From Iris pallida (Eukaryota; Streptophyta; Magnoliopsida; Asparagales; Iridaceae), in contig JANAVB010003999.1 in assembly GCA_029216955.1 (NCBI GenBank), positions 2,718,163-2,782,162 of the forward strand: DNA of 64,000 bases. Reading direction: 5' to 3'. Positions 53,086-64,000 of this stretch are shown piece after piece (the stretch's first letter is position 1; each line of letters starts with the position of its first letter). The notes under the pieces are model-generated. The model was not told the DNA's origin and searched no databases. It saw only the letters and a list, made by a program, of their open reading frames with translations. Position numbers and translations under genes: made by a program.

Positions 53086-56000
53086 CTAAACATCCCCGGG
53101 GTTGGCCGAAAGCTCTTCAATCCGATGCTTCAAGCCCGCTGCCCGAGTCTCTACAGTCGCCAGGACCCGACGTTCGGCTTCTTGACGCATCGTTTCTATA
53201 GCCTCAGGAGAAGTGTCATCCTCATGCTTCTCGTGCAACTGTTGCTGCTGCTGAGCCAGAATGAGAGCCCGATGCGTGAAAGCTGCTTCCTCCTCCTTAG
53301 ATGCTACATGTTCAACCTGGACTCGTTCAGCATCTAATAAGAGTTGGGCCCGCTGGTCTTCGAGGAGGTGAATCTTGGCATCAACCTCCGCTATACTAGC
53401 ATCCAACGCGGCCCGCAACTCCACCTTCTCCTACATGGACTGAGATAGCCTCTCTACCGCAGCCTCAGTTTTAGCAACCTCGCGTTCCCAGATACCCACG
53501 GTGGCCTGATAAGAGGACTCAATCTCAGCAATCAGCTTCTCCTTTTCCACATCTATCAGGGCGGAGAGATCATTCCGCTGGATACGCTGAAACTCGGAAA
53601 GCAGCTGGTCCAGCTCAGTCACCGAGGCCTCCAGAATCTCGGCCATATGATCATGGCCCTGGTAGAGACGTATCAGACCGATGTGTGGAAGTGCCATAGA
53701 TTTTGCCATCGCGAAACTCCCATTAGCGTTCACCACTGTTGATTCACCCTTCTGCAGCATTTTGTACACTGCCTCAACAATAAATTTTATATACTCATCC
53801 GCATCCGCCAGCACTTGTGGTGTCATGGCAGGAGTTGAAGGAGCTGTCCTGGATGGCGGACCTGAAGAAGACCCGCCGATCTCAATCTGCGAGGCTTGAA
53901 CGTCGACCTCAGCAGACACTCCTGCACCAGGAACTTGAATTCCGCTACCAGCTCCAGATGCCAAGAGAGAAGAAGGAGTTGGGTGGGGTGTCGATATCAT
54001 CCCCCAAGTCAAAGAAGCAACAGAGGGCTCTTGCACCAGCAAGCCCGTGCCTTTTTTTCGTCTCAAAGGGACTATCAACATCCGGAGTTGCCTCCTTCAT
54101 CACCGAGGCACGATCTGTAAAGCTAACTGGATCAGCTCCCGTTTCTTGGCGGGGCACGTCTTCTGGGGTCAGACTCGGCAGACGAGTCTCCTCCTTATCA
54201 TCGAATCCCTCCACGGAGACCAAATCTGCCGCCACCTCCCGGTCGGCAGCCACCTCAGCCTCCATTGCTGAGCCTGGGGTAGGGCTCGGCAACGCTACAG
54301 CCGACCTCCCCGCATCATGACAAGGAGGAGAATCAACCCTCTCCTCTTTTGCTGTCACGTCTGTTGCCCCCGCAACAGACTCACGCATCTCTGGAGGAAT
54401 GTCATCCGAAGACGATGAACTCCATTCCACTTCTTCATCTGGAAGTCCCGTGTCTGCTGGACCCTCAACGTCCAAGGCCCCCACGACGGCGTGCACCTCT
54501 CCGGGAACTGCTTCAACCTCAGCTTTCCTTCCTACGTAATCTGGAGATACTGGAGTCTCCACAACAACGACATCGTCTGGGCTCTCCTCCTCGGGAGACA
54601 TCACGATAGGTGGAACGCGCTCTTCCGATGAGCCCGCCACCTCCTTTGGTCTGCTGCCACTAGATTTTGGAGTACGGGGTCTCCTCTTTAGCGGCTCCAA
54701 CAAAAAGAAAGCATAGGTCACCAAAAATATTGAACCTAAACAGAATGGGACATCCTTACCTCCGCAGGTGCCGAATCCGATGACACTGTCGGTGACAATG
54801 CCTTCTTCCGCTTCTTTAGCGTGGAAGAGCCAGCCTCTGTATCAGTACGTCTTTTCTGTTGATCGACCGAAGGCTCTCCCGGACCCCTTGTGGATACGGC
54901 AGAGGTACCTCTGTAACCCACCTCTGGCGGACGGTACGATCGAGCCTTCACCAATATGTTCCCGGTCACCGCTAACTGAGTACCGACAATAAGACTGGTC
55001 TCCCTATCATATTCGGGGGGCACGACATTCATAACACAATAAAATTTGGCGACCGAGAAAAGAATCGGCGGCTGCGGATTCTGGACGGGCAGCGTAAAGC
55101 GAGCTCCGGTACATCCGACATTGTAGTAATGCCAAGCTCGTGCTCTATCCAACAGACTTCCAGTATACCCCAGGTTAATATTGGGTTGTCCAACATCAAC
55201 TGTGCGTAGCCGAAATGTCGTGCAAAATGGCTCGACAAATACGGTTCCAAGTAACACTGGTTCCTATTTCAGTACACCAAATGGGACGGCCGGATACTTT
55301 GCAACCAGCGGAATCCCCATGGAGGCAGAGTGGTGGCATCTTCACCCGAATCCACTAAGTCTTCGTTGGCCTCAAAATCTGAAAAGACAGGACCAACTTT
55401 GGTGATCTCCCATCCTTGAAGGTGGGATAAAACTTTTCTGCAAACAGGAACACCGGCATGCAACCAGCTCCTCTGGTGGAAACGACGGAGGAATGCATCC
55501 CTGACCCTGTGGTCTTCTTCTGAGCCCGGACTCATCACATTGGGATGGTGTAAAATTAACCACCCCATCAGATAATGAAACGGCAGTTCAGCACGGGGAA
55601 AGTTGTCATTCCTACCTCGTTCATGAACCACATTTCCGTAAATTCTCGTAAACCTCGCAGCAGGTTGCACACCATGGCGGGGAGCAAAGCCAGGCGTCGG
55701 CCAAAAACCAACTTCACAGCTGGCAGGATTAGATTCCGGGTCACCCTCTCCACGGAGCCTGACCCGCCCGAGAAGACATAATCCCGAAGCCAAATCATCA
55801 GATACGCAGCTAACACTGCTTTTGACGACATCCGATGAGTAAGGTGCCAGAAACAGCTATAGGAGCGCTCATCCGACTGCCGGTCCTCGTTTTCCCGGGA
55901 ATTCTTCTCACCTAACCTGCTCATTTCGGAGAGCACACGCTACTGGAAAGCGCTGGCGAAGTAGTAAACTGAGAGGGATCCTCCTTGCCTTGCTTAAAGA

Positions 56001-57057
56001 CGTAATCTCTCCAAGCGGTCACATGAGGCTGTGACCCGCCCTTATCCCTCTTCTGCATATAATAATGATGACTCGCTACTTCCTTGAAGACGGCCATCAT
56101 CTCTCCGGCTTTGTCCCCCAGGACTTGGAACTCCTCGTTGGTCGGGAAATATTTCTCATAAGGCTCTGATCCCCAAGGAAGCTTTGACACTTCGTACATT
56201 TTATGAAGTGCGAGTCCCAGCTCCCCTACCGGGGTGAAGAAAGTTCCGGTCTGGGTGTTAAACATCTCCAGAAGCGCGAGAAACATATACCGGTTGATGT
56301 CAACACCTTCCTGAGTAGCACAGATCGCGGCAGTCAGCCCCATCTCTTGGAGTTCGGTTTGAAACCACGACAGAATTCAGAGTGTCAGCTTGTCCCATTT
56401 GGCAACGTAATGACACCAACCCTCTACCCGAAATTCACCTTTCGGGTACGATCGCTCCATCAACAGCATGCGATTGGCAAAAGTCGAAGTGCCGAAAGCA
56501 AATGTATTGATGGGAACATCACTGTAAATGCTCCCAGGACGTAAAGTCCGCCAGATGAAAGAAGGCCCAGACCGCACAGCAGCTAAAGTATCCCTTTGAT
56601 CGGAGGTAGAGTCGATCTTGATGATGCCTGCCACCGCTCTCCCCTGGGATGGGGTTAGCTCCCAAGACATCCTCCTCTTGGAAGCAAGACGACAGAAAGC
56701 CGACAAAGGCCATTGACGCTCAAGTTGTCTTACAGTCATATGCACTCCCCTCACTGTAAAGAACCAATCTTCCTTGACCTTCAACACCTTTGCTTCAATA
56801 GAAGTAAGGCGGTCCCCGAATAGGAACTCAGGCTTCAAAAAAGTCACATTATCAGAAGTGGCAGATTTTAAAATACCACGCTCCATCATCCGTTTGAGGA
56901 ACCCATACGGTTGTTCCCGGATTTGAGTCATCCTTTCGGGATGCTGATCCAGCGTAATGGTAGCTTGGGCAGGGTTTATCACCTTCTCATCATAATCCAC
57001 CCCCATCTGACAGAGGGCAGCATCCAAAAGCACTTCATTCAAGAGCGGGACGATCAT
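53086..57057 (-). pseudogene. Antisense gene: plant-mobile-domain-like protein with coiled-coil tail
   Basis: A ~4-kb gene opposite to the retrotransposon genes, starting at the ATG 57057 (MIVPLLNEVLLDAAL). The N-terminal ~230 residues are unassigned. The next part resembles the plant mobile domain (PMD): WFQTELQEMGLTAAICATQ, YMFLALLEMFNTQTGTFFTP, VGELGLALHKMYEVSKLPWG, then LAAYLMIWLRDYVFSGGSGS and LPFHYLMGWLILHHP. A basic segment, an acidic Ser/Glu/Asp-rich stretch and a coiled coil (ELDQLLSEFQRIQRNDL; AQLLLDAERVQVEHVASKEE) follow, with stop at 53086-53088. A phase-0 intron lies at 54695-54759. Lesions: TGA at 56377, shifts near 55925, 55625, 55187 and 54045, stops at 55269 and 53431. PMD genes are known in gypsy elements and antisense ORFs in Tat relatives; the product here is inferred. 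Confidence 0.75.
54695..54759 (-). other. Intron of the antisense gene
   Basis: On the - strand the donor is GAG|GTAAGG and the acceptor follows TTTCTTTTTGTTGGAG. Removing these 65 bases joins ...SDSAPAE to PLKRRPRTP in frame (phase 0), and the intron itself is AT-rich, unlike the exons. It can only be spliced from antisense RNA. Confidence 0.72.
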
Positions 57058-57170
57058 CGACACTGGTGGTCGACAAAAGAAGGCAAAGATTCAGTGGTGT
57101 TAGAAACAACAAGAGAATCTGAGCAACGTTCTCATCAAAAGTGCATAAGGCCCAGGCGCATCTGAAAAGA

Positions 57171-57453
57171 AGCTTCGACGCATCATCAGGGTCTAGACCC
57201 ATGTGCGTCAGCAGTGAAGCTTCGGCGCATCATCAGGATTTAAACCCATGTGCATCAGCAGTGGAGCTTTGGCACATCATCAGGGTTTAAACCCATGCAC
57301 GTCAGCAGTGGAGCTTTGGCGCATCATCAGGGTTTAAACCCATACGCGTCAGCAGTGGAGCTTCGGCGCATCATCAGGGTTTTAACCCATGCGCGTCGGC
57401 GAAAACAAAAACCTCAGCACATCATCAGGACTCAAAGTCCATGCGCGTCGGCG
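57171..57453 (-). repeat. Six 47-bp tandem repeats with palindromic core
   Basis: Units start at 57171, 57218, 57265, 57312, 57359 and 57407: AGCTT(C/T)GGCGCATCATCA, a GGGTTTAAACCC-type palindrome, then ATGCGCGTCAGCAGTGG. The core varies as GGGTCTAGACCC, GGATTTAAACCC, GGGTTTAAACCC (twice), GGGTTTTAACCC and GGACTCAAAGTCC, mostly keeping symmetry. The array lies between the antisense TATA box and the antisense start codon. Confidence 0.88.
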
Positions 57454-57678
57454 TATGTGAGTTCTAAAAAAATGGTAGATATGGTAAAGGTGAAACCCAC
57501 CAATCACCGTCGGCCGAACGTCGACAGGGGGGACATCACCCGCGGCAGCCTCTACAGGCTCTTTCCCTTTGACTCATCCCTTGCCAGCACCGCCGCAAGG
57601 AGTTTTGGGATCCATTTCTCGCAAGAAGGAAGTTAGGGTTATTTTTTCAAGAACTCTAAAAGAAGAAAGCAAAGAGAG

Positions 57679-57709
<31 letters not shown>

Positions 57710-57720
57710 CATCTCACGCC

Positions 57721-57728
57721 TATTTATA
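57721..57728 (-). promoter_or_regulatory. Antisense TATA box
   Basis: TATAAATA on the - strand in GAGCCTATAAATAGGCGTG, followed downstream (leftwards) by a GA/CT microsatellite (57686-57709) as in many plant promoters. It lies 664 bp before the antisense ATG and faces the antisense gene. Confidence 0.6.
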
Positions 57729-57991
57729 GGCTCAGTCGCACGCGTGAACCGATGAAGTATGACCTCAGCCGCCGCTTCGGGTTCTGTGAAGAGATAACTG
57801 CAGATAAATCCAAAAAGATTACCATTAATCTTCTTGGTTACCGAAGCGTCATTATTCGTATTTACTGAGAGGAGCATGCGCCCCATCACTGACGTGCGGA
57901 GTGATCATGCGCCCGTATAGTCATGCGTCCTGTAAAAGACACCACTATGCTTCTTATTCAAAGTATTCCAAAACTTGACAAAAAAAATTTG

Positions 57992-58010
57992 AAAACTTTG
58001 AAGGGGGTCT
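57992..58010 (+). other. Polypurine tract of the Tat element
   Basis: The purine-rich GAAAACTTTGAAGGGGGTCT ends right at the 3' LTR start; GAAGGGGG is the likely plus-strand primer. Confidence 0.7.
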
Positions 58011-60130
58011 TGTAGAAGCATGGAATTTCAGGACCAGAAATCCTATGCGCCAAACATTACATGCGCCAGGAAGCTCAGAGGAAGTACTTGGCACAGCAAA
58101 GCAAAAACATAAACATTAAAAGAAGATTTTTATTTCATATAAAAGTCTATTACATGTCTTAAAAAGAGCTGTACAAAGAAGGATTTCTACAAAGAAAAGA
58201 CCCTAAGTCTACAGCTAGGCGCAGCAACCACCATGCGCTCTCAAACAGGCGCATCTCGCCATGCGCTCTCAGCCAGACGCATCCCTTCAGCAGCTCAGTT
58301 ATGTGCATCCCCAGTTATGTGCATCCCTTCAGCAGCTCAGTTATGTGCATCCCTTCAGCAGCTCAGTTATGTGCTGCCCTTCAGCGCCCCACAGGCGCAT
58401 CGTCTCAGCAAATGTGCCATCAAATGCTTCAACTAATGAAGCATTTATTGAGCAGAACGAGGGTTGCAATCAACCCTCTAGCTGGAGGAAGAGCACTCCG
58501 CAATTGATCCGCGGCAAAAGAAGGCTTTCAATACAACCAGAGTGGGCAACACCCACTCTGACAGAAGAAAGAGCCTCCAAAGTCGCAGCACCGCAATTTA
58601 GATCTGCGGCTTTTCCAGCATAACGGAGACGAGGCTCGAGCATCCCGGTCTTTGGATGCAACAGGCACCTTCTGCCTGCCTCAGAAGCCCTCGACTCCGA
58701 CTTTTGGTTGTAACAGTCACCTTCAAGTGCATCAACGAAGATCATGCGTCGCATCTTCACCCTCGGGAGCATCTCATCAACAGAATGTGCTCGACTAAAC
58801 AAGTTTATTTTGGGAGGACGTGAGAGAACGAGAAGCAAACCCTCTCTATGCCACTATTTATAGGTCGGGCAAATCAAACCCATGCGCCAAGTGGCTGGCT
58901 CTCCGAATCCCGTGCAATGAATTTGCATTAATGGTGATGAACCTGACGCTTCGAATTCAGCCGGGTCAAGAACGGATATTTAAAGCACTCGAAGAACGTA
59001 ACAGTCGGGCCCATAAAGACGTGTCATGCAAAGAAGATGCGCCGGCTAGACAGCACATCGTACTGACGCGCCCAGCTCCCATCAACCTCATAAGGATGTG
59101 CCCCCATGCGTCCCCATGTGCCTAGTGGAACGCCGATCGATGCGCCCACTCAACAACCCATCACCTGTCAAAGAACATTAAATGTCGAAGTCTGACAGAG
59201 TTGGCAGCACGTCCTCCGAGGGCTGCAGTTGACAGCTTTTTCAGAAAACGAAGCATCGCCAACGTCAGCACCATCATTACTCCCCTCCGGTAGTTACAAG
59301 CCACATGGCCGCCTAACCATTTCGCATGCGCCTCCGTAGCCTTGTGCCCAAATCTCTGCATGCGCCTCAGACTTTTTTCTGATCCCTAAAGACAGAAGTA
59401 AAGTCACTACTGAAGCCCCGCATGCGCCTCCAAAGCCATGTGCCCCGATTGGTTCGTAACTCCGAAAGGTTACGAGCCAAAGCCTCCTCATGCGCCCAAT
59501 CCCGGGCACATCCTATCAGATCACTCTCCACCAAATCCGAGATCTTCGAGCCACGGACCTACGACACGCGTCCTTTGACTTGATTCAGCCTATGAAGGGG
59601 TGCTAATCACCCAAGATCTCAGCAACTGAAAGATCCTCTCCATTGCTATGTGTCAGCTCTGCCGTAGCCCACGACAGCAACAAGAAAAGTTCAACTCTTC
59701 AATCAGGGCGCATTGCCTATGCGCCTCCATCAGCAACCACCACGTGGCGTTCCCGCGTACAGGCGCATCCTACATGCGCGCATGAGCAGCCAGCCTGTAA
59801 AACTATAAATAGAGGGATCATCTCCTTCCAACAGGGACATACACAGACAGAGACGTCGTACAATCATCAGCAGTATATAGAGAGAGGCAGATACAGACAC
59901 TCAACGTCTTCTTCCTCTACGCAAGCTCCTGCACCTAGAGCAACCCAGATCTTCAGAGAATCGAGAACCGTCGTCTGATCGTCAACGGAGTCAACGCATT
60001 ACCACTCGCTCCATCGGCACAAGGGACCCAGATTAAACAAAAGTGTACTCCTAGGACTACGTCTAAGTCCTACATTGTAACATTGTTCTATTTGTATTGA
60101 AATTACATCAAAAGATTTTAATGGCAAACA
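58011..60130 (+). repeat. Tat element 3' LTR
   Basis: 2120 bp, same features as the 5' copy: 26-bp repeats near 58270-58375, antisense TATA at 58854-58862, sense TATA at 59804-59811. An antisense frame of about 110 codons (58838-58470) is open in both LTRs but differs at about 14 residues. Confidence 0.95.
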
Positions 60131-60135
60131 GCTGG

Positions 60136-60414
60136 GACCTGGTCTGCACCATCCTGAAGGTAGAATAAAAGAAGGAAATCAATATGGCACATGAAATATT
60201 ATATCAAGGAGGACAATTAGAGTGCAAAAATCAATATCAAAAGGACAGTTAAAAGATCAGCAAGTAGAAGTTTTCCTATTTTGTGATTGAGTAACTTAGC
60301 CTATAGCATATCCTAGATACGTACCGCAGGCTCGTAATAGCACTCTAAGTCGAGCGCCACTACGACATCGCACTAATTGCGACCCACGACCTGCATGGAC
60401 CACCACTAAAAACG
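60136..60414 (-). other. Leader of gypsy element 2, continuing after the Tat insertion
   Basis: Non-coding leader between gag and the 5' LTR. The block GACCTGCATGGACCACCACT-AAAAAC next to the LTR matches element 1 (9180-9205). The usual TGGTATCAGAGC primer site is absent in both. Confidence 0.65.
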
Positions 60415-63400
60415 TGTCACGACCCGCACGCTAGGTAGGGGCACAAGTGCATGACAACGCCCAGCCTACACCGTAAAAACGGCGTAGAACGCTGTAGGTC
60501 TACTAGCCAACAAACAGTATATAATAACCTGTCATCTCCGTATGGAGGTATATGGTATGAAATACTGATAACTCAATCACAATATAGAAGGAAGAAGTAT
60601 GGCACGAAAAGCAGATAGATAAAAAACCACAAGTGCAATATCCAGCTCAACAACGAGAGAGAGAGACACAAAAAATATAGTTATACAATCCCAAAATATA
60701 ATATAATATAAGTAGCAAGCTGGAGACAAGGTCCAGTACAAACAACTCTAACTAAGCAATAGGTAAAGTCTCGTCAGGCGGAGCTAAGCCCTGCTGGACC
60801 AAGGTCTCCAAGTCTAAGCCCACTACGTCATACGGACCGTAGTAGGTACAGTAATCCTTCTCATCAGCATCTGTAATATTTTGTCAACATATCCAGTCAG
60901 GATGGAACGAGTACAATCAACTAACAACAGTTTGCAAGATATGACAAAAGCTATAAGACTGTAAATAGAGAGTATATACAAGAAAATCTTGAAATGTACA
61001 TGTGAGTATCATGGCAAGGTAAGCTGTAAATTCAGAGCTAGAACAAGGCAAGTAAAACTGATCATGGCATGTACAAGAATTAAGAATCATCTATCTAGGT
61101 GTGTGAGTACTAGCTACAATATGTGGCCGGCTTGGGAACTTGCACAATAGTAACAGGCCTGGCTAATCATACGTGGGGTGGATGATCAACACTCACAATC
61201 AATAGGTGCACAATGGGTGCACAATAGGCTTTTATGGGCCTTGTCTAACCTAAAATTGGGTTCCGATCAGAGTCTAAGTTACCCCGGGTCCCCGATACAA
61301 GTCGGAATGAGCTGAAATTTGAACCGGACTCTAAAAATCCCCAAATAACAATAAAATTAAATAAACATTTCTAAAATTCCCAGAAATACAAAAATGACCA
61401 TTTTACCCCTATTTGTGAAAAATGGGGGTGACAATACATACCTCTACTATGGGGATACCACCTCACTGGAGCCAACGCCACCACATCTGTCACCACCATG
61501 AGACTTCCAAACGTCCCCGCCTTTCCGTCGTCATCTACTACATCCTGCTTCCCCCGACCTCCTCTTCCCGTCAAACCTCCACCATACCTCCTTGCCACCG
61601 CACCTAAACACCCGTCGATCCACCTGCAACACCCCCACGTCAACCGTCCACCGCACGCTATGCTTTCGTCACCGTGTACAAACCCGTACCTGTAAACAAC
61701 TAGCAGCTAGCCGGTGCTGCTAGACGAAGCCCCGCCACGTGCACCTCGCCAAGGTTGTACTCGACTTTAACAACATCCACCAACTGCCACAGACATCATC
61801 ATCAACGGCCAATACACAACCCATGTGCCGTATGTCTGTGTCACATTCATCATCACCAGATTCAGTGTCCATGTGTCCGTATCCACTACCACATCGTGCA
61901 GTTGTGTCCGTGTCGACAAAGCCAATACCAAGCAACCATCAATCCCACAGGGCTGTAATCCGACCGTAAAATTCCCAAAGTAAACCACCACCAACGACAA
62001 CAATAGCACCACCACTGCCACCTACCTTCACCACCGCCTTTTTTCCGGCGAACCAGAGCTGACGACCCCAAAATCCCGAAGTAAACTCCACGTCGAAGTT
62101 GTGCGCCAGATCTGAGCACAACCGTGCGCCGTTGATAGCACGTAGTGCACAGCCGTGGCCGCATCTCTTTCTTGCGGTCAGTGCTCAGCCGGGCGGTCAG
62201 CTCCCGGTACCGTCGACCCCCGCCATCGCCGCCGTGAGGGGCGAGCGCCGAGCCCCTGCCACTCTGTCGCCGCGACTTACACCGTCGGGGTTGGGACTCT
62301 CCCAGCCGAATCTGCCGTCCTTCGCTGCCGTGGTCGCGCCCGACGGCCGCCAGCACCGTGCGACCAGTGAGCTCCTCTCCTCTCCGTCGTGACGCCGCGG
62401 ACGTCAATGGGAGCCGAGCGTCGTCGCCTTCCTCGAGCGTCGAGCCTCCACGCCACCTTCGCACGTGAGTGCCTTCTGCTGGCGAGCCAGCACAGCCCGT
62501 AGCCGCTGGAGCCTCCGGACTGTCGCTCGAGCGCCGGGGCCGTCTCGCCGAAGCAATATCCGCCGCCGCCTGAGATCAGGCGAACGCCTCCGCGGAACTC
62601 CGCCAGCGCCGGAGCAGCACTATGGCCGACGACCACCATGGTAAGCCTCTCGCCCCCGCTCTCTTGCTCGATCTCCCCTCTCCCTCTGTCTATTCTTCTC
62701 CTTCCCTTCTCTTTCACTTTCTCTGAACTTTCCCATTCTCTCTAACCTTTTCTCTCTTTTCTTAATTATTGCAGAGTAATATATATATATATATTAATTA
62801 TTAGTTATTTTATTTAGGGAATAGTATATGTATACATACTGGTATATAAATATGTATATATGATACAATAAATTGCATTGGGATTTGAGCCCAGTATATT
62901 TATTTAGGCTGGCTCCAAGTTTGCTATTTTGCTTTCGTTGATTCGGTGGGCTGAGAGCCGAGCAAAAAATTTGGGCTTCTAGGTTATAAAATACTAGTAT
63001 AAATTATTATTTTGTTATTATTATCATTACTATTGCGATCTCTAGTTGTTATTAACCATTATTATCATGAGTATTATTATTAGTATTATTTGGTCTGAGT
63101 ATTATTGTTTTTATAAATAAATAGGTAAATAATTATAAATTATATTTATAACAGGATATACTTGGGGCTTTGTTCAGTGGGCTTTTCTTTATAATAAATA
63201 TTGGCCTTGGGCCATACATCGATTTTTCAAACTTGATTTAGAAATTCTAGAATATTAATATATTATTTATGTTATTATAAAATATTAGTTTTGACTTAAA
63301 ATTATTTTATAATATTTCTTGCAATTTTTCAAAATATGATTTTCACCTAAAATTGTATTCTTGATTTTGGCCGATTTCTAGATTTTAAGTAAAATGTTTT

Positions 63401-64000
63401 GGCAAATAAAAATATATGATTTCAAGTATGGGAAATATTTTTCCAAACACATATATTTTAATAAGAATTTCCTTGTATTAACGAATTTCCTTCAACTATC
63501 AAATCTTGACCACGACTAGTCATAGACTCATATTTCTTGTGATTCTGACTACTTTATGTCGACCCTAGGCTAAGTGGACTATTCCAAACGCAACGGGATT
63601 GTCGGTTTCACCAGCAAGGACCTCAGACAAGTACACTTTCTGATTGCTTTTCGATTCATAGTAGTCTATACATTTCATGTTTATACATATGTCTTGCTGC
63701 TTGTTGACACGCTCGTCACACGGAGTAGTCGGGAGGGGAAATATCTTAGTAGACATGTAAACATACCCAGAAATATCCCATGAGTCTATTCTTGAATAAT
63801 AGCAGCTGCACACGACACGTGCAGGGTGCCGGATTTACCCTCTAGCCGTTCACATGTCGAAACGGATATTTAAATCACATAGGTAGTTGTATTTTATTTG
63901 TTTTCCTTGTCTGCTCCACCATTTTCCATGTCATCAGTACTTTCTAGTTTTCATCTCTCATATGTTATTTTCATGTCTTGAAAATTCTATTGTATTTTTG
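60415..64000 (-). repeat. 5' LTR of gypsy element 2, right end not determined
   Basis: Starts (on the + strand) TGTCACGACCCG like element 1. It shares with that LTR CAGTCAGGA(T/G)GGA(A/G)C(G/A)AGTAC and a GGCTTGG(G/A)...CACAATAG-like block. It has a GC-rich island at 61420-62700 and TATA-rich DNA at 62778-62795 on its far side, the same layout as element 1. 62800-64000 is AT-rich; the LTR end may lie there or beyond the window. Open frames in the GC-rich island are not supported as genes. Confidence 0.6.

Larger units (their letters stand above)
41724..60130 (+). mobile_element. Tat-lineage Ty3/gypsy retrotransposon, 18.4 kb, with antisense gene
   Basis: LTRs at 41724-43848 and 58011-60130 start TGTAGAAGC and end GGCAAACA. 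The flanks are GCTGG (41719-41723) and GCTGG (60131-60135). Sense order is ORF1, gag, protease, linker repeats, RT, RNase H, archaeal-type RNase H and integrase. A second RNase H, a TGGCGACTC-type primer site and extra ORFs place it in the Tat/Ogre group. Between integrase and the 3' LTR are a hairpin array, a long antisense gene, palindromic tandem repeats and an antisense TATA box. Hand comparison of the first ~405 LTR bases gives about 20 differences, mostly transitions, so it is older than the copia insertion. Confidence 0.95.

Noticed and set aside
57686..57709. CRISPR-like or satellite array around the 57-kb repeats
   Set aside because: A CT dinucleotide run plus a 47-bp tandem repeat without spacers; not a CRISPR and not expected in a plant nucleus.
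61371..62717. Several 60-190 residue open frames, including an ATG GCC GAC start followed by a splice-like GTAAGC near 62640
   Set aside because: The same GC-rich LTR island as in element 1; no recognisable protein and no continuation in a second exon.

Overview
The window is nuclear DNA from a flowering plant, probably a monocot. The evidence is a spliced PR-10/Bet v 1 gene whose C terminus and intron position resemble asparagus-type PR-10 proteins, a GC-rich pectinesterase gene, and many plant-type transposons (CACTA, PIF/Harbinger, hAT, Sirevirus-like copia, Tat-lineage Ty3/gypsy). No bacterial, organellar or viral genes were seen. Only two host genes are supported: an apparently intact PR-10 gene (33597-34518, + strand) and a frameshifted type I pectin methylesterase (14014-15818, - strand). 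Almost everything else is mobile DNA in various states of decay.

Layout. 1-4054 is the 3' part of a CACTA transposon, inserted into a Sirevirus-like copia LTR (4055-5050) that is followed by its primer-binding site. 5115-12369 is a 3'-truncated Ty3/gypsy element on the - strand with a very long LTR. 12370-25380 holds the pectinesterase and a dense set of small DNA transposons: hAT-type elements with 8-bp target duplications at 13355-13772 and 16601-17027, PIF/Harbinger-type elements with TAA duplications at 17537-19150 and 22424-23458, two to three GGCCTCGTTTGG-ended MITEs, a SINE, and a solo copia LTR. 25386-32058 is a complete Ty1/copia element with target duplication ATGCT. A hAT-type element (32541-33300) lies just upstream of the PR-10 gene. 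35117-38105 holds a LINE ORF1-like relic, palindromic tandem repeats and an LTR-like promoter region.

From 38170 to the end there is a nest. A - strand gypsy element related to the one at 5115-12369 (38170-41723, continuing at 60136-64000) is split by an 18.4-kb Tat-lineage gypsy element (41724-60130). The Tat element has 2.1-kb LTRs, target duplication GCTGG and a Tat/Ogre-type primer-binding site. Its sense order is ORF1, gag, protease, a KGKPP-repeat linker, RT, RNase H plus a second archaeal-type RNase H, and integrase. The sense genes carry several nonsense codons and frameshifts, so the copy is probably not autonomous now.

The most unusual part is the 5.5 kb between integrase and the 3' LTR of the Tat element. 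It holds (i) an array of hairpins whose 20-nt loop is constant while the stems change in sequence but stay complementary (52542-52955), (ii) a ~4-kb antisense gene encoding a plant-mobile-domain-like protein with an acidic/disordered middle and a coiled-coil tail, containing an intron oriented for antisense splicing (53086-57057), (iii) a 47-bp tandem repeat with a self-complementary core (57171-57453), and (iv) an antisense TATA box (57721-57728). Together these look like a captured, independently expressed antisense transcription unit carried by the retrotransposon.
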